NCBI RefSeq assembly: GCF_963259705.1
Contig: NC_081851.1
Span: 17,768,145 to 17,832,144 of the forward strand
Reading direction: 5' to 3'
DNA: 64,000 nucleotides
Source: Myotis daubentonii
Taxonomy: Eukaryota > Chordata > Mammalia > Chiroptera > Vespertilionidae
Shown: in pieces, positions 1 to 12,585 of the stretch
How positions within the stretch are numbered: the first letter of the stretch is position 1
Layout: each line of letters begins with the position of its first letter
Translations under genes and position numbers: made by a program
Notes under the pieces: model-generated
What the model saw: the letters and a program-made list of their open reading frames with translations, nothing else
What the model was told of the DNA's origin: nothing
Databases searched by the model: none

Positions 1-81
1 GGTATCATCCCATTTCTATAAAATTCTAGACTAGGTAGAGTCATGATGGTGACAGAAATGAGATCAGGATTTGCTTCTGGT

Positions 82-407
82 GGCTGGGGCACCAACTAGA
101 GAGAGGCGTGGAGATGACAGCATTTAGCCTTCACACTTACCATAATTGACTAAAAGATACACTTAATAACTGAACCTTTCACTGCATGCAAATCATACCG
201 CAACTTTAAAAAATGGTAAAACAGTTCCTAAGAATTAACAACCATTATAAATGATCAAATTAACATTATTTTTCTTTTATGCCTAGACTCTTGCCTACTT
301 ATGGGGCTGAAATAAACCTTTCCACAGTTCCAGTCCTTTGGCCACTTCTCAAGGAATGGTGGTGAATATTTTCTTTTTAAAAATATTTATCTTTATTGTT
401 GAAAGTA
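82..407 (+). repeat. Left arm of a local inverted duplication
   Basis: The reverse complement of this segment recurs at 2887-3212. By eye the two arms agree at about 94% over roughly 300 bases, with a few single-base indels; similarity fades at the outer 15 or so bases. The arm consists of unique-looking sequence (82 to about 367) plus the A-rich tail and last ~30 bases of an L1 3' end lying in reverse orientation. No ORF or known family was recognised in the unique part. Confidence 0.9.
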
Positions 408-600
408 TTACATATGTTCCCCTTTTCTCCCCATTGACCCCTTCTAGTCCGCAACCATCCCCTGCCCCAGGCCGTCACCACCCTATTATCTGGGTCCATG
501 GGTTCTGCATACATGCATACGAGGTCTTTGGTTAATCTCTTCCCACCCACCCACCCCTGCCTTCCCTCTGAGATTCTGCAATCTGCTCCATGGTGAGTAT
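368..600 (-). mobile_element. L1: LINE-1 3' end, bat-type 3' UTR
   Basis: Read on the minus strand, this is a G-rich 3' UTR ending in CATATGTAATACTTTCAAC, then AATAAAG and an A-rich tail. The same layout recurs at 27216-27379. This is the usual look of young bat L1 3' ends. The inner boundary near 600 is a guess because the similarity fades. The terminal ~30 bases are shared with the second inverted-repeat arm. Confidence 0.7.
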
Positions 601-639
601 GTTCTTATCCACCTTTTTGGAGCTCTTGCCTACAACAGG

Positions 640-2018
640 CTACTGCTCATTCAGGTGTCCCTGAAATACTTCTCAACTGTGTATGCTACATTCATGCATG
701 CACCAGCCATTTCCAACAAACGCATCCAGAGCATGGACAATTTACAGGCTTTTAAAAAAAACAGAGGTTTCCACTAGCCTCTCACCTTTGCAAATATTTT
801 AAGCAGCCATGACAAATGCAGTGTTTTAAGCAAACACTTTTCCTCACCCCACAGGAAGCATGGCAGTAACCCTGCTTCATTCTAGGTACTATGACATGGG
901 GGAAGTCTGAGGATGACAGAGCTGGGGTCCTGTTTAACCTCGATTCTCCAGGATGTTCTCACAGCTGCCATCTCTTCAAACCAAATGTCAAGTTGCTCAA
1001 AATTAAATGGCTCCTTAGGGAGTTACTGGGTAATATGCACAAAGCGTTGATGAGGACTTTGCTCTGAACCACATTTGTGATGCTCACCAGAGCACAGATT
1101 GTCAATTTCCAGATAGGAGCTCTCAATGCTGAAAAGCATACAGAATAGATGGAAAGAAATACGCTTTGGGCCTTAAGAATAAGCAAATGCTTTATTTTAC
1201 ATTCCACCCAAGTATTCTCAAGAGCCACAATTACAAGTTCTATAAACTTAGAAGCTAATTTGTATTTTTGCAAAAGGAACCATTAAAGATGAGTAGGATC
1301 TTCTGAATTCTAGCTGGGTAGAAAGTAAGGTCCAATGAATTCATTCGAAAGATATAGCAGTTGTTCAAAAACTGGCAATAGTTGTTCAACGGCATATGAA
1401 CATATCTATTGTGCTGACTGTGTAAGTCATTTGAAACAGATATTTTAAATGACTTTGTTCCATAGTTCTTCTGCAATAAAAACTCAATTTTGCTTTGGGA
1501 AAAAATATTCCCCAAATAGAAAAATTTTGCATCCTTGGTTTCTGGCATCAATACAGCTTTTAAAAAAGGAAAAAGAACATGCTATGATCTACCCCAGTAT
1601 GCATGTACTGAACATACGGAACATGTTTATTGCCTCTATTCAGTCACACCATAGAATTTACTTTTGATGTTGTAATTCTTACAGTTACAATTAAACTAAG
1701 GTGCAAAATGAAATCAATAACAGCTACTCAGAAAGGAAAGGAAGAACCATCTCTGCTTTCTGACTCCATAGTGGGTGAGAGTCAGAGCACATGGCCTAGT
1801 ACAGGTCTGCAAGGAGTGAGCTTGCCCATGAGTCAGCCTGCCAGATACGAACTGCACAAGAAGGGCATCAGATCTTGAGTTTGTTGTAACATCTCCCCTT
1901 GAATGGCGCTGCCCTGTCCTTCCTCCCAGTATCACTTAACAAATGTTTGTGCCCTACGAGGGCCTAGAATTGAGGCAATTTCTTTCCCCTTAGCTCAGAG
2001 GATTAAATTCTGAGTTGA

Positions 2019-2023
<5 letters not shown>
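640..2023. other. No recognised feature
   Basis: AT-rich sequence with only short open frames (the longest is about 104 codons). I see no recognisable protein, RNA gene or repeat family here. A weak, very old repeat could be present and missed. Confidence 0.5.

Positions 2024-2060
<37 letters not shown>
2024..2060. repeat. (CA)n microsatellite
   Basis: About 18 uninterrupted CA units follow GAAAA. Likely length-polymorphic. Confidence 0.97.
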
Positions 2061-2062
<2 letters not shown>

Positions 2063-2084
2063 GCATTTCCTCCCACTTTGGCTA

Positions 2085-2340
2085 ACACAAATCTTATAAA
2101 CCCTTCAAGGTTCTACCTGTATGTCACCTCCTTTGAGTTGCTCTCTTAGAGCCCCTGAAGAATCGACCTTTCTACTCATGTCACAATTTGCATCTCTGCT
2201 ATAGCTCTTATTTGTCCTGCTCTGATCCACAGTTTCTATCTAAGGCAGGCGAAGATTCTCTCGAGTCCTATGTGAATTCTGCCCAATGTTCAGCACAGCA
2301 CCTTGCATGCAGCTGTGATCACTAAATAACAGCTGAATTC
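2085..2340 (+). mobile_element. L2: LINE-2 3' end fragment
   Basis: The order of motifs fits the L2 3' region: a 'tgtcacctcctttgag' block, a pyrimidine-rich middle, then 'gcacagcaccttgcatgcag' and 'actaaataacagctgaat', degenerate versions of the standard L2 tail. Old and 5' truncated. Confidence 0.6.
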
Positions 2341-2444
2341 CTGACCTTTTCGTCTAAACAGGAAACCTGTAAGCGCACTGTCATTCTCAGGAAGATGACC
2401 CGAGAAAATCCTGCTTCTTGGCTGCTTATAGGAAAGTGATTGAG

Positions 2445-2640
2445 CCCATTTAGTCAACAGTGATTGAGCTCTACTCAATTCAACTGTGTCAGGGGCAGAG
2501 GATACACAAATAAATAATTTGGCCCTGCTCCTCATGGGGCTCCCTGCCATGGGGTCAGGGTCAAACATAAACCAGTAAGTACAATGCGAAAATCCCCAAT
2601 ACATGCCTGGAAAGAGACAGAGTGAGCTGATGAGAACAAG
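2445..2640 (-). mobile_element. L2: LINE-2 fragment, antisense
   Basis: On the plus strand the sequence reads like antisense L2: 'gattgagctctactcaatt', 'aggatacacaaataaataa', 'gccctgctcctcatggggct' and 'acataaaccagtaagtacaa', in the expected order. Divergent, so approximate ends. Confidence 0.55.
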
Positions 2641-2689
2641 AAAGGCCAAGTGCGAACACATGGGCGCAAAATCGCAAACGTGCAGGCAG

Positions 2690-2859
2690 ACCTTAGGTAG
2701 ATGGAGAGGTTTGGTTCTAGACCCCGCCGCAATAAAACAAGTCCCGCAATAAAGTGAGTTATAATCTTTTTGCTGGTGGAGGGTCTTGCCTTCAATTTGT
2801 AAAATGCAACATCTGTGAAGCACAATAAAGCAACGTGTAATAAAACGAGGTGTGCCTAT
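2690..2859 (-). mobile_element. Tigger1-type DNA transposon, internally deleted
   Basis: The right end reads TAATAAAACGAGGTGTGCCT followed by TA, which is the reverse complement of the Tigger1 terminal repeat. Inward lie 'cttcaatttgtaaaatgcaa' and 'gctggtggagggtcttgcc', two Tigger1 blocks that flank the transposase in the full element but are joined here near 2791. The pogo-type transposase gene is therefore missing, as in the MITE derivatives of this eutherian family. The left end is poorly defined. Confidence 0.8.
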
Positions 2860-2886
2860 AATTAAAACAGAGCTCCTGCTTTAATT

Positions 2887-3212
2887 TACCTTTAACAATA
2901 AAGATAAATTTTTTAAAAAAGAAAATATTCACCACCATTCCTGAGAAGTGGCCAAAGGACTGGAACTGTGGAAAGGTTTATTTCAGCCCCATAAGTAAGC
3001 AAGAGTCTAGGCATAAAAGAAAAAAACATGTTAACTTGATAATTTATAATGGTTGTTAATTCTTAGGAACTATTTTACCATTTTTTAAAGTTGCGGTATG
3101 ATTTGCATGCAGTGAAAGGTTCAGTTATTAAGTGTATCTTTCAGTCAACTACGGTAAGTGCGAAGGCTAAATGCCGTCATCTCCACGCCTCTCTCTAGTC
3201 AGTTCCCCAACG
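2887..3212 (-). repeat. Right arm of the inverted duplication
   Basis: Reverse complement of 82-407 at about 94% identity. It begins with only the last ~30 bases of the L1 3' end (TTTAACAATAAAG plus A-rich tail) and then runs through the same unique sequence, including 'gcggtatgatttgcatgcag'. There is no poly(A) at its far end near 3212, so it does not look like a retrotransposed copy. Confidence 0.9.
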
Positions 3213-5940
3213 GCACTTGCACCTGCCGTTCTCGCAGTAAGTGTGGCTGTGCAGAGCGAGAGCAGGTCAGGACACAACTCCCTCATGCTTCCCATCACCC
3301 CACCCTGAGCTGTGCTCTACTGTTTAAACAGACATACTTTTCATACAACAAAGCCCCTAAACCCACACACACCACCTATCTCACACATTATTATACATAC
3401 CCATAGGGGACAGAATAGGTTAGAAATGGCATCAGCTGTTTTTAATGAGAAATGTAGGGCCTCTCAAGGGCAGTTTGATTAAGTGCAATTTTCATCTCCT
3501 ACATCAACTCTGACAGCCCACTGGACACCTAGACCCTGTAAGGCTGCAGGAGAATTAGGAATGATCTACATGTTTATCATCCTACATCGTGCTTCTAAAA
3601 CACCATACACACATAATGCTTCCAAAGACCTCCTTCCAGAAACCTGGCTTCCTTCCTCTGCTTGTAGAAAAAATTTTAAACACTAAAATACAATTTCTAA
3701 GGTCAAACACAGACAGGATTTTTCCCACAAATGTACATCTCAATAGAACCTAAACAAAAAGATTGTAGCTGGCCACTGAGCTGGACTCAATCCTGGCCCA
3801 CCTCCTCTGAGTCTCCCGCCGGCCCCTGAGGTCTCCCGCGGCTCCCACGGCTGCTGTGGACATGGACACGGTGGCACGGAAACTCCTAAGGGAGTGGCCC
3901 CCGCCTCCTTTCATCTCCCGAAGGCTCAACATGCCCCCAGCTATGCAAGCCAAATCTTCCTTCGAAGTCAAAAGCTAGGAGATGAACAATTAGACAATCT
4001 TCCAAAGGCTTCCAAATGAGTCGGAAGCAACTTGGCCGCAGAGCCACAGCAGCGGTCCAAACCTTAAAATCTCAGCGTCCTGATCAGAGCCAGAAGCATT
4101 CGCTGAGAAGCCCCCGGGCCCGTGGGGGCGAGTCCAAGCTTCAGAGTCCGTGAAGCTACTGTAGATGTACTAATACGGAAAAGGAAATTACAGTTTAGAG
4201 CTAAATAAGTTCATGAAAACCTCAAAATGGTAGCTAAATAGCATTATGTATTTTTAATACGCATGGTATAAAGCCAGCAACCTCCCCTTGAATACAAGTT
4301 TCCTAAAGCTCTTTGTCAAGTGGCGGCTGATATTTATAGGTCATCTGGGAGGAAAGTGCTCACCTAGTTTTATGGAGATGAGGACAGCAAGCTGGACTTT
4401 GTTTGCCAGTAGTTTCAGGGGGAGCTTGAAAGCTACTCCTGATAAGAGAATCTTCCTTCAAAAGCTCAGTAACTGAATCTGCATAAACTAAGTTAGATGA
4501 CTCTTTTTATCATATCACGGGGTAAACAAGGCCAGTCCTACTCATTCTTCAGTAGGAAACACAGAAAGAAGCCAGAAAGCAAGGTACAGCTGCTCAGGCA
4601 GACCTTGGCGACTTGCGGGGTAAAGTAATACCACTGCTGTGGCTTGCGGTGGCCCCAACCTCAATTCACTTAAACAAAGAATGGCATCCTCCCGGCTGAG
4701 GAGGGAGTGGATCCGTCCACAGGGAGCTCTGAGCTCCTCTCCTGGAGTTGCACCGCCGCGGACTGAGAGCGCTGGTCACAGACACCCTGCATCGCAGCGT
4801 GCCACGCGCACGTCCCATAGCACCGCGGGAACCCAACTTTCATGAGTCGAATTAAATGCTGTACAAAGAAGTACAAAAACCGTTCTAGACCAGTTTAATT
4901 CATTTCAGGCCATTCTGTAAGAAATGGCATGGGTAAGCGGAAGTAACCGTGAGAAAACTCACAATCAATTATATAACAGGAAGGGAAGTCTCTATCTAGA
5001 TCAACTCAGTTCAAGAAGAAAGGACACATTCCTTCCTTTCATCATGAAGCCGCCTGCCCACTTTCTTCCGAGTCATTTTATGTTGGCCTCAGTTATTTTC
5101 TTTAATGAATTTAGTTTCTTTGTTCCCCAGGCCTTTTCCTATTAACCATCTGAAAAGCCCACATCACTCAAGCACATCTCACGGAAAAATGCCCTCTGAA
5201 AGCAAAGCATGTCGGACATCACGCTGCATGGCCCTCCCGTGATGTAGATTCAAGTTCATGGTGCAGTAAAGCAAAAAGCAATTCAAGTTTTTAAAATAAA
5301 ACGTTTCAGTATAACATTTTACAACCAAAGTAGCTTGAAACCGGCATTCCAAAACAATGAGAAAGGCTGGGATGCCAACGAACGCCTAGCATTCGGAACA
5401 TGTGGGCGTGAGGACCATGTTACATGCATTTGACATGTCCAGTGAAGGAGAACCAGGAGTGAATGTACTATCACACATTTAGAATTTCTGTTTTTGTAAA
5501 TGAACACCTGAATACATTATATGTTTCAAATTCGGGAAAAAGGAAAATCCCAGGATATTAAAATAAACCATTTCCCGGATTATACAGAGATTGCCACAAA
5601 CCTGCACCTTAATCTTCAAGAAACTCAGACTCTGGCTAAGAGAGTGATCCACGCACAGGTGAGGGCTACAGGGCGAGTTCAGTTTATCCAAAGCCCTGGC
5701 CTGCTCACCAGGCAACAATGAAAGGATGGGTCATACCTGAAGACTGAGACAACTCTCATGCAAGCGGAACTGAGCCAACAGCTGGTCCTCAGGAAGGGTC
5801 CTGCTGAGCTCATTAAAATGTGGGTTCAAAGTTCACAGTGTCTTCAACGTGGCCCCTGTAGGCTGGTCTTCTCCGTCTCGAGTCCAGACTGAGCCCCAAC
5901 CCAGCCACCATGTGGTCATGTGAATGTGCCAGGAACTTGT
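3213..5940. other. No recognised feature; some GC-rich blocks
   Basis: Unique-looking sequence. GC-rich blocks at about 3770-3920 and 4640-4830 contain several CpGs but no convincing ORF, splice pattern or promoter element. The rest is AT-rich with short open frames only. Confidence 0.5.
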
Positions 5941-5967
5941 TTTCAGAAGGAGATTCTTTGGTAGCTG

Positions 5968-6048
5968 AGTAGGCTCCAGTCCCTCCCTTCCCTCCTCTTC
6001 CCCTCCCCTCCTTCCCTCCCTCCTTCTTTTTTTTCTCTCTTTTTCACA
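5968..6048. repeat. Pyrimidine-rich low-complexity tract
   Basis: About 80 bases of almost pure C and T on the plus strand (CCCTCC, TTCCC and T runs). No known element flanks it. Confidence 0.85.
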
Positions 6049-6167
6049 TAACTACTACATTTCTGTACTCTGGGGCAAACTAGGCTTCTTTCTGAAACAA
6101 GCGATTTGTGCCTGGGGTTCAAATCTGAGTCTGTGTTGATTAATGCCTATACCTGCAGATCCAAGGG

Positions 6168-6180
6168 CGGGGGGGGGGGG
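6168..6180. repeat. Poly(G) run
   Basis: A run of about 12 G after GGGC. Its length may be unreliable in an assembly. Confidence 0.9.
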
Positions 6181-6365
6181 CTACCCTAAGGGCTTTTATA
6201 TTTCTTCAAAGCATCAGCCATTAATGTGCTAAGTTAACTACCAGGATCCAGGAAGTTAGTCTCAAAATATAAGCTCAACTACCTGTCTTCTCTAATGTAT
6301 GGTTCTCAAGGACATGTTCCATTTCTATGAGACTTAAGTGAGAATGGACACATGTTCATTTTTCT

Positions 6366-6551
6366 AAAAAATGTTTTATTTATTTTGAGAGAGAGAGAGG
6401 AAGAGAGAGGGGGGGAGAGAGAAACATCAATCGGTTGTCTCCCATAGGCACTGAGCTCACAACCTGGGCATGTGCCCTGACCAGGAATCAAACCAGTGGC
6501 CTTTTGGTGCACGTGATAATGCTCAATCAGCGGAACCACACTGGCCAGGGC
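6366..6551 (-). mobile_element. Ves SINE
   Basis: On the minus strand it starts GCCCTGGCCAGTGTGGTTCC, carries the B-box-like GGTTTGATTCC and 'gtcagggcacatgcccaggt', and ends in a CT-rich block followed by AAATAAATAAAAC. This is the tRNA-derived Ves layout, transcribed by RNA polymerase III and mobilised by L1. A loose duplication (GTTCATTTTTCT versus GTGCATTTTCTT) flanks it. Confidence 0.93.
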
Positions 6552-9500
6552 AGGTGTGCATTTTCTTAAAGCATGTGTTTATAACGGCACTCACAGTACA
6601 TCCCGGTGTGATTCAGTAACTTGACCAGCTTTATAGGCTGGAGTTCCAACAACCACTAGCTTAAGATTTGGAATAACGTTCCTATAGAAGAGGGTTTAAA
6701 GTCACAGAACGACTCTGTTTTGTCAGCATCACAATCTCACATGTGACTCATTGTTTTAAGACACTGAATAAGCGTGGATTATGACGACCCCAGGACGCGT
6801 TTGTTTTGTAACAAAATGATGAAATAAGTATAATGGTGTCCTCCCTTTCTCATTACTTCGGGTTGGCTTATGCCCCAGGTATGATGACTCAGGGCCTAAG
6901 AGTCATTATTCACTGAACAGTTATTGGGCTCATGCCACTCGCTAGGATGTAAAACTACACACTCTGCCTTGTGGAGCAATCATTGCCCGGCCACCAAGGA
7001 AAGCCAAATTATTCAGTTCTTTTTTTAAGGAGAAAAAAAGATACTACATGGCCAAGAATGGACTGGACCTGGATATGAACCCAGAAGGAGCCCAGCTGTG
7101 AGGGCTCGGTGAGGTATTGGAAGGTCACTGGTGGAGTCTTCTTTTTTCGTTTCACTGAGTACTTGAAAGGAGTTATTTATGGGGCACTGTTTAGAGATCA
7201 CCATGACACTTCTATACAAACACACTACAAGTATAAATAACGTGCATTGTGAGATTTTCTATGTACCCTCTTCAGTCCATGGGAGGCTGAAGTCCAAGAT
7301 GTTAAATAGTGCAGTCTGCGTAACTATCAAGGTTAGATGCATTTATCTTCCCTAATTCAGCACTACTATTAGTGTACAGGTGATGTGGCTCACTCATCTT
7401 CCCCTCTGAAAAAGAGCATTTCGGAAGACATGTCTCCTCATTTCAGATTTTACGACGATTAAAGAAAACAAGATTTGGAGACAGAGCATTCCCCAGCTAT
7501 TGTGGGTAGCAGCTACCGCCAAGAGAATGTTCTTCTCCATAGGTGTCCCAGTGTTCATGGCCTTTCCCACACTACATCCACCACAGGACCACCAGCCAAC
7601 GGTGCCCGGGGCTGGTCAGATGCTGCTGACTCTCCTTGCTGGGGTCAGCGCTATACCTGAAACACTTAAGTCACCTTACAAACTCCACTGCACTGTTATG
7701 TATCTGCCTGTCCAGCTAAGCTGGACGAACTGGGGAGTGAGGACTGCCTCTCAAATTCATCCGTGTCTGGAATGTACAAAATGCTCTTCGATGTCAGTCC
7801 CATACTCTCAGAAACAGTGAATGCATTTTCAAGAGTTTAAAAGGCAGCACAGAGAGGCAGCAAGGTAAACAGTTTCCATGTGACCCTGAGGCCTTCTCGG
7901 TTAATCCTGTTTCCCAGTTAACTTCTCCGCCGTGCAACAAAGATCTTCTTGTTCTGTTCCTGATCACAATGCAGTCTCAACAATGTGCGTTTTTACTGAT
8001 GCTAAATATGCTCCTAAAAGCTACACTGCAATCAATTTCATGGAAAGGCAAACTAGATTTGCTTGTCAGATAATAAGTGTATAAATTCATAATTAAAAGA
8101 GATGTCTATTTCCATTTCCAAGAAGGAGCCTAATGGAATGGAGAGAGGGAACCGAATTCCGAGTCCTGTATCACGGGTGACTTATTTCACCTGAGATCTC
8201 TTTCAGACAAACCCAACATCTGAAGATTAAAGGCTTAGGGATGACTTGGAACAAGTTCCTTGGAAGACCCATCAAGGAGGCAAGGAGCTTAAGCTGGAGG
8301 CGGTGGTATTTATGTTAAGCATTTGAAACGGTCTTAAACACGAGACTTGATAACTGGTGGAAAAGAGAACTGAAGGTGGCCGGAGGTATTTAAGAACAGG
8401 ACTGTCCCAAGAGGGACCAGGCTGTCGCGCCAGCTGAGCACCATGACCTTCCTCGGGCCCTGCGACTCCCTCTGCACAGCGCCCACCATGCACCCCAGGC
8501 TCAGGGCAGCACACCTCTGGGCCGCCTGCCCGTCATCCCTGGGGACTGGTTTAGAACCACACACAGGAATTGAAAGAGGCCTTATATACAGACAGCACAT
8601 CGAGTGAGGGACAAAAGCTATGCCCAGAGTCTCTCCTCAGAAGCTGGGCGTGGGCTGGATGCCTGATGCCCCTCTCAGCATAGCCCCGGGGGGTGGGACG
8701 GGGACAATGATGGAGAGGGTGATGTCTAGGTCAAGTGTGTGGTGTCTTTTTGTTCCATGGTTTGACATTTATGCTGACCTACCGACAGGGCATTTTCAGG
8801 TCTAGAAGGTGAGCATGTTATGTGAGTTTCCATAAAGTTCTGGATGTCAGAAAGTTTTGTGAGAGTCCTCCTCTGTGGCCCAACAGATACAGAAATCCAG
8901 AGGCAAGTCCCTTAAGCCTACAGGGCCTCAAAGGTGTGGCCCTGAAGTGCCTCATGGGCGGTAAAGATAATCAGAGCAAATCACCTGTGAGGGAGTAGAA
9001 AGTAAGAACAGTGGAGAAATGTCCTGCAAAACCTCTACCTGTGGGATGGGCCAAGAGATGCCTGGGGCTTCACCCAGCAGGGAGGGCTGCGGGACCCAGA
9101 CAGAGCAAGAAGGCAGACCAGGTGGACTTCCTGGATGCTTGCATTAGAATAGATGCTTGCAGATAACTGATTGGTGGGTTAGTGTTCCCTCTTCTCATTT
9201 GACCCGGAGGGGAGAAGCTTGCCCTCCATTCCTGAGAAGGGCCAGCTGGGAAGGAGCACTTCCGGCCCCACTCCACCCCACTCACTACTCTCTCCTTGGG
9301 CGGGAGCCATATGCTGTTACTGCCTAAGGGAGAAGGTTCAACGCACCTGGTGACCTGGTCCTTCTGGATCTTTCTATGAAGAGAGTACACTTTGCTCTGA
9401 TCCCCTGCCAGGCAGGAAGCGGAGCCAGGCAGGACATGCCCCTCAGGACCAAGACCACAGTGACTGGCACGTTTAATTCTGAAGAGAAGAAACACAGCAA

Positions 9501-9935
9501 AGGCCACCCTCTCTGTTGCCCTTTATCAATTGAGAATTCAACCTACATTGGACTGTCACTTATGTCTTATTTCTCAATCGGTTCTGAATTCAGGAGAGGA
9601 AGAAAGGAGGATGTTTGCACACCTCCGAACACCCCGACAGCTTTATGTCTGAAAAGAGGAGGTCACCTAATGTGTGCATTAGCACAGGGACAGCATATGA
9701 CTCTGTCGCCTCCAGCATGAGTGACATTCTTTCCTCCTGAATCATGAAGAACCTCAGAGTCCCTCTCAACATGGTGCTGATGGGGACAGCCACCACCAAG
9801 GAGCTGCGTCTGCAGCATCAAATACAGCCCATTTGTTATTCTGGACTTCTGCATATTGGACGATGGCTGAGTCACTTTCTGAAGAATGCCTTCTCAACTA
9901 TACTTAGCCAGACAGGTTATCGGTGGCCGTTATTC
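6552..9935. other. Mostly unrecognised sequence
   Basis: No gene or clear repeat. A possible antisense L2 scrap lies at about 6905-6990 ('cactgaacagttattgggct'), and a MIR-like scrap at about 8895-8990 ('caagtcccttaagcct', 'gggcctcaaa'). Both are too degenerate to annotate separately. Open frames of up to 145 codons (9070-9507 -) resemble no known protein. Confidence 0.5.
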
Positions 9936-10005
9936 TCATTCATTCATTCATTCACTGTACAAATATTTATTGAGCAGTTGATAATGCAAATGGAGGAGAA
10001 GGAGG
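9936..10005 (-). mobile_element. L2: LINE-2 3' end scrap with (ATTC)n
   Basis: Antisense reading of an L2 3' end: ATTCATTCATTCATTC then 'acaaatatttattgagcag'. Only about 70 bases remain. Confidence 0.6.
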
Positions 10006-11900
10006 CTGGTATTTTCTTTAAAGAATTTCTTTAAGATAATAAAGTAGTGAGGATAATAAAGTGCCATGAACCTCACTGTGAAGTCATGGTCTCACTACAG
10101 TAGAGGGTGCAAATCAGAAGGCAAGGGACTGAGAAACTCCAGCATTCCCAGAGATGGCAGCCCTCCCCCAGGAATGAGTGGGGCAATCTTACGCTACAAA
10201 TGACAGCTGAGAATTCCCGAGGCCTTAGTCCCACCACGGGTTTTTCCTAAACCCTACAAATGGCCCCACCTCATAAGGCCTAGAGTCTGTCCACAACTCT
10301 TATCACCATTTCTCTATTTTGAATGCACTCAAAATCTAAATACACTTCAACTTTTCCATTGCATTTTCGGGTGTTGACCACAGAGTACTCAACACATGGA
10401 GGTAGGAATTAAGAACATCTGCTTGCAACAATGCAGCTTCAAATAAGCAGTCTTCTTGGTAAGTAACCCAGCTCCCTATCCTCCATCATAGGGGCTGCAA
10501 GAGGAAGCATTCACTAAAAGCAAAAGGAAGCGATGGGAGGAAGCGGGAAGAAAGAATATGAACGCAAACACAAACAAGAAAATACCTCCATGTTTTCACT
10601 CCAGAATCAGAAGAGCAAAAACACTCAAACTGATCGGCTGATATTGGAAGACAGGTGATGGGTAGATAGAGAGATATTCACTGAGAGAGGATTTCCAAAA
10701 TGCTTGGAAGGAAACATAAATATAACGTCAACACTCTTGTCTTTATATTTATTTTTTCCCTCCTGCTCTGCTTCTTCCTTTCTATCCTTCCAAGACTACA
10801 GCCTTTGGGCAAACAGATTTGGGTATTAGCTGGGTATTAACTAGATGATCTGAGCTGCTGGTAGGAAGGATTCACAAGAGCTAGCCACACGACACTTGGC
10901 TAATCCCTCACCTGGGCACCAGCAGCAGCTATGGCCTGGGGTGCTGTGCGGGCATGAGTTTCCAGGAAATCGGAGGATCGTTCCCGACAGCTGCATATTC
11001 TGAGTGTCAGCACCTGGCCTGCTGTGATGATGGGTTTTACCCTAATCAGACCACCCGGACTGCAGGGACATGGAAGCCGCTGAGAATAAAGGCATTCCTG
11101 TTATCTGTCAAATCCACACACATTCCTACACAGGCGGGAGGAAATGCCATTTGGGCCGTGTGTGTACACAGTTTACAGGCTGTAACTTCATGTTCTGATG
11201 TTTTAGAATATCAAGGAGAAGTTACACAATACTAAAGGCACAGAGACCGACTTCAAACTCAGAAGTCCCCAGGAAGGAAAAGGAATTAAGGGCATTCACT
11301 TTGTTTGCAGGTACTGGCTCACTGGGAGAAATTACTGGACTTCCGAAGTGTAAACACACTTGTTAAAAAGGCAAACACTCTTTAAAGTACTAATGGCCGT
11401 CATCAAGGAAAGGTTTTGTCCTCGGATAATTACTGGCACGTGTCTGCTGCCCTCAGTCCAGACCAATGCCAGGGCTGGATTATCGGGGGCCTGTCCATGA
11501 TCAGTGTTGATTTAGCCTCGGCAAGTGAGGCCCTCAGAGACTCAGGCAGAATCCTAGGACACTCATGACTATTCAGTGGGTCCAAAACCTCCAAAAGATC
11601 ACATTCTAAATGATAGTTTACATTCAGGAAGAACACAGAAGAAAAGTACAATGCATTTCATGGTGGACAGGAATAGGAACCAATGATGTCCTAATCGGAA
11701 AGGCTAGAAGAGAAAGGAAAGGTCATTCACGAAGATATCATTTCGCAGGAGCATAACGGGGAGATGCAGGGACAAAGGACATATAATTTCAGTAAATCGA
11801 AGGGTTTTTAATAGAATAAATTTCAGAAGAGTGATACACTTTCTTGATAGATCATAAGTCTAGTGGCACATGGTGTACTAAATGAATGTTTTTGAGAGGG
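10006..11900. other. No recognised feature
   Basis: Moderate-GC unique-looking sequence with short open frames only. No repeat family or RNA gene was recognised. Confidence 0.5.
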
Positions 11901-11901
11901 T

Positions 11902-11903
<2 letters not shown>

Positions 11904-11938
<35 letters not shown>
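11904..11938. repeat. (CA)n microsatellite
   Basis: About 16 CA units between GTGGA and CCATT. Confidence 0.97.
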
Positions 11939-12585
11939 ATTGGTTTTGTTTCTCTGGAAGACCCTAACACAAATGTTATTATTTTATGGTCCAGAAAGAC
12001 AAGAAAAGGGAGAAATCAGTATTACGAAGATTCCATCTTCATTAACTTCTTCGGCAAGCGCCATCTGTTTGATCATGGCTGCCTGATATAGTGGGAGAAC
12101 GTACCTGGGTGTTTCCTTTCTATTAGAAAATGAATACGAATGTTTATTAAGATAAACTTAAGTAACATTTAAACTTCCTGATGACACCATTAGGCAAAGA
12201 TTTTTTAGATTTAACCCACCTAATCACAGAAGCGTACGGCTAAGTTCTTTTAGCGGAGAAAAAAGGATCTCCTTACCCCTTTCCTCACTTTGCTAAAGAA
12301 CACTAAGCTCCTTTCCTACAGAACAGCCCCTTTCAATTGCGACTGACACTGTATCTAAGAAACATTTAAGTATTTGCAAAAAATTAGAACTTATTACCCA
12401 GGATGAAACATTCAAGGACTATATGCAGCTTTAGAAAGGCTAGAATATATTAAATTAGAAACTAACAATTTGCTTTAATATCTCTTCACTCCAGACAGAG
12501 ATAAATACAGCTATCCTATATAATAAAAGGCTAATATGCAAATCGACTGAGCAGTGGAACAACCAGTCGCTATGATTCGCACTGA

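Noticed and set aside
2290..2823. 177-codon minus-strand open frame
   Set aside because: Runs through L2 and Tigger1 sequence, so it is a repeat-derived chance frame.
8895..8990. MIR-like words ('caagtcccttaagcct', 'gggcctcaaa')
   Set aside because: Too short and degenerate to support a MIR call without a search.
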